Positions 62,700-64,000 of a stretch of DNA of 64,000 nt are shown here, piece by piece. The translations under genes were made by a program, and so were the position numbers. Numbering within the stretch: the first letter of the stretch is position 1; each line of letters starts with the position of its first letter. The notes under the pieces are model-generated. The model searched no databases. It was not told the DNA's origin and saw only the letters and a list, made by a program, of their open reading frames with translations. This DNA comes from an uncultured Cytophagales bacterium (lineage in GTDB: Bacteria; Bacteroidota; Bacteroidia; Cytophagales; Amoebophilaceae): NCBI GenBank assembly GCA_946547305.1, contig CAMNOX010000004.1, positions 23,476-87,475 on the forward strand, read 5' to 3'.

Positions 62700-64000
62700 A
62701 TGAATGTGAAAAGTTCTAAAAAAAATGATAGAGTGTATTTATGTCTTAACATAATTACGTTTTTACTTATAGGAGTCGTTGTATTTTTGTATAATAAGGT
62801 AGCCTTTAACGAAACGAGTACTGGTGTTTATTATAGAAAATTAGAATCTGGAAATGGTAAAAGTATAGATGAGTGTATTGATATAATAAATAAGGAACGT
62901 GAAAAAAATAAGTCTAATAAAAATGATGTTCACAATGATGTTCATTATATTATAAAGGTTGAAAGGTGTATTACTTATAAAGGAACTGTAGTCGAATATC
63001 CAAAACAATGTTCAAGGGATATATACGTTTATGATTATAATAACGTGAAGAATAATAATTATTTGGGTGATTATTATGAGTGTTTGAATATGTTAAAGAA
63101 CATTGGTGATCGATATTTGTTCAAAATAAAAATGAAGGATGCTCACATAAATACACATTTGAATATTTCAGAAGATGATTATGTTTGTATTGAAATGAAG
63201 TTGGTTGATGTATTTGATAGTAATAATTTTTACGGCAAACAGATTGAACATTTCCAGGATATGTTTAATCATTTTCAGACGAGCAAGGAACTTGACAAAG
63301 AAATTATAATGCGATATTTGGAAAATATTAAGAGGGAGTACTCAAATGTTGGTGATTATTTTGTTGTTTTAGATGATCAAGGAAGGGGAGAAAGAATAAA
63401 GAGTGGTGATAAAGTAAAATATAGTTATTATGTAAAGCCACATGGTGGTAAAGTACTTAATACGAATATAAAGAGAATAGCTGAGGACAATGGGATATAT
63501 GATGACAAGATGAAATATGAACCAAATGAGATAGTAGTAAATAGCAATGATTATTCACCATTGAGTGCATTTGTCTTTTTTAAACGTGGTTCCATTGGGA
63601 AGATATTTTATCCATTAAAGAGTCCGTTATATATAGCTGGACATAATTTTATTGAGGTTTACATTGAAATTATTGATGTTAAACATGAAGAAAAAGGAAA
63701 GGATAATATTGAACAGGATAAAAAAGTTGACATGAAGGATAATACTGATTCAGCAAAGAGTGTTGATAAAAGTAATTCGAGTAATGAAGTAAAAAATGTC
63801 TCTGGATCAGCTGTTAACAATGCACTGAATAAGGTAGATGATGATAAAAATGAGAAGATAGTAGTAAATAATAATCTGAATGATAGTAAACAGAAAGATG
63901 GGAAGAAAGGTCAGAGTAAAAATGTAGATAATACTAAGAAGAAAGATACTAAGAAGAAAGATACTAAGAAGAAAGATACTAAGAAGAAAGATACTAAGAA
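62700..64000 (+). CDS. Membrane-anchored FKBP-like protein, 3' end outside window
   Basis: Starts at ATG 62700, four bases after nrnA's stop. No stop codon comes before base 64000, so the gene is cut by the window end; 433 complete codons are visible. A single membrane anchor (VYLCLNIITFLLIGVVVFLY) precedes a region with FKBP-like character: GEGERIKSGDKVKYSY-like GERIKSGDKVKYSYYVK, YSPLSAFVFFKRGSIGKIFYPLKSPLY (cut as SAFVFFKRGSIGKIFYPLKS), matching the usual aw.i.l..l..G.k....iPs.l.YG, and YIEIIDVKHEEKG as the last strand. The tail turns Lys/Asp/Asn-rich with K-K-D-T-K repeats. Catalytic residues look poorly kept, so it may not be an active isomerase. Position after a DHH gene supports gldI-type kinship. 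Confidence 0.78.
   Translation, partial: MNVKSSKKNDRVYLCLNIITFLLIGVVVFLYNKVAFNETSTGVYYRKLESGNGKSIDECIDIINKEREKNKSNKNDVHNDVHYIIKVERCITYKGTVVEYPKQCSRDIYVYDYNNVKNNNYLGDYYECLNMLKNIGDRYLFKIKMKDAHINTHLNISEDDYVCIEMKLVDVFDSNNFYGKQIEHFQDMFNHFQTSKELDKEIIMRYLENIKREYSNVGDYFVVLDDQGRGERIKSGDKVKYSYYVKPHGGKVLNTNIKRIAEDNGIYDDKMKYEPNEIVVNSNDYSPLSAFVFFKRGSIGKIFYPLKSPLYIAGHNFIEVYIEIIDVKHEEKGKDNIEQDKKVDMKDNTDSAKSVDKSNSSNEVKNVSGSAVNNALNKVDDDKNEKIVVNNNLNDSKQKDGKKGQSKNVDNTKKKDTKKKDTKKKDTKKKDTK
63933..64000 (+). repeat. 15-base in-frame tandem repeat, at least 4.5 units, cut by window end
   Basis: The unit actaagaagaaagat is repeated perfectly from 63933 to the end of the window and encodes Thr-Lys-Lys-Lys-Asp, extending the charged tail of the FKBP-like protein. 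Perfect copies suggest recent slippage. The true number of units is outside the window. Confidence 0.9.

Noticed and set aside
1..64000. CRISPR arrays, insertion sequences, integrases, prophage genes
   Set aside because: No regularly spaced repeats with unique spacers, no transposase or integrase motifs; the only tandem repeats are short in-frame coding repeats.
1..64000. rRNA genes, tmRNA, RNase P RNA, SRP RNA
   Set aside because: I looked for characteristic conserved strings in the intergenic DNA and saw none; the gaps are too short for most of these.

Overview
The window comes from a strongly AT-rich bacterial chromosome with tightly packed genes. Intergenic gaps are short and none exceeds about 250 bases. 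Several features point to the Bacteroidota: a DUF5683 membrane protein directly upstream of lepB, a FloA-type flotillin-like protein, a stand-alone HsdR-N-like protein, a short ATP synthase epsilon subunit with no C-terminal helical domain, a DHH phosphoesterase followed by a membrane-anchored FKBP-like protein, a SUMF1/Gld-like protein, and no Shine-Dalgarno-like sequences before most starts. The low GC, broken operons, shortened enzymes and many signal-bearing proteins of unknown function suggest a host-associated, probably intracellular, organism with a reduced genome. This is inference; the species is not identified.

Layout. 1-10.9 kb: rpoB (its 5' end lies outside the window), rpoC, a secreted SUMF1-like protein and fusA. 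11-13 kb: two paralogous secreted proteins with Lys/Pro-rich linkers and a similar C-terminal helical module, then tRNA-Ala(CGC). 13-22 kb: YugP-like protease, rpsJ, a shortened valS, a repeat-containing secreted protein, surA-like, infC, atpG, truA, a TPR protein and ompH. 22-29 kb: DUF5683, lepB, an unknown gene, tRNA-Ala(GGC) overlapping atpC, yidC, an unknown secreted protein and nusA. 29-37.5 kb: secreted proteins, a thioredoxin-fold protein, pheS with tRNA-Gly(CCC), a MutS-family ATPase with a signal-like N-terminus and membrane segments, two possible outer-membrane proteins and yebC. 37.5-45.5 kb: hemW, a hydrolase, dinB, an M20 peptidase, a HAD/DUF2608-like protein, two tandem DUF285 proteins with a pseudogene scar between them, and a DUF1653 protein. 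45.7-51.2 kb: rplA-rplJ-atpA, rpsF, tRNA-Gly(GCC), tRNA-Leu(UAA), lptF/G and ruvX. 51.2-59.6 kb: two Opp/Dpp ATPases, an HsdR-N protein, a secreted kinase-like protein, ftsH, floA and an ABC exporter. 59.7-64 kb: yajC, hisS, secG, nrnA and an FKBP-like protein cut by the window end.

Functionally the window holds information-processing genes, part of the F-ATPase, and a Sec export and envelope set (secG, yajC, yidC, lepB, ompH, surA, lptF/G, ftsH, floA). About ten predicted exported proteins carry an N-terminal hydrophobic segment, and most of them have a cysteine cluster right after it with unrelated downstream regions. These are the best candidates for undescribed biology. Among them are a protein with a PI3/4-kinase-like catalytic loop, proteins with a UBA/CUE-like C-terminus and DUF285 repeat proteins, which would fit a set of proteins acting at or beyond the cell surface.
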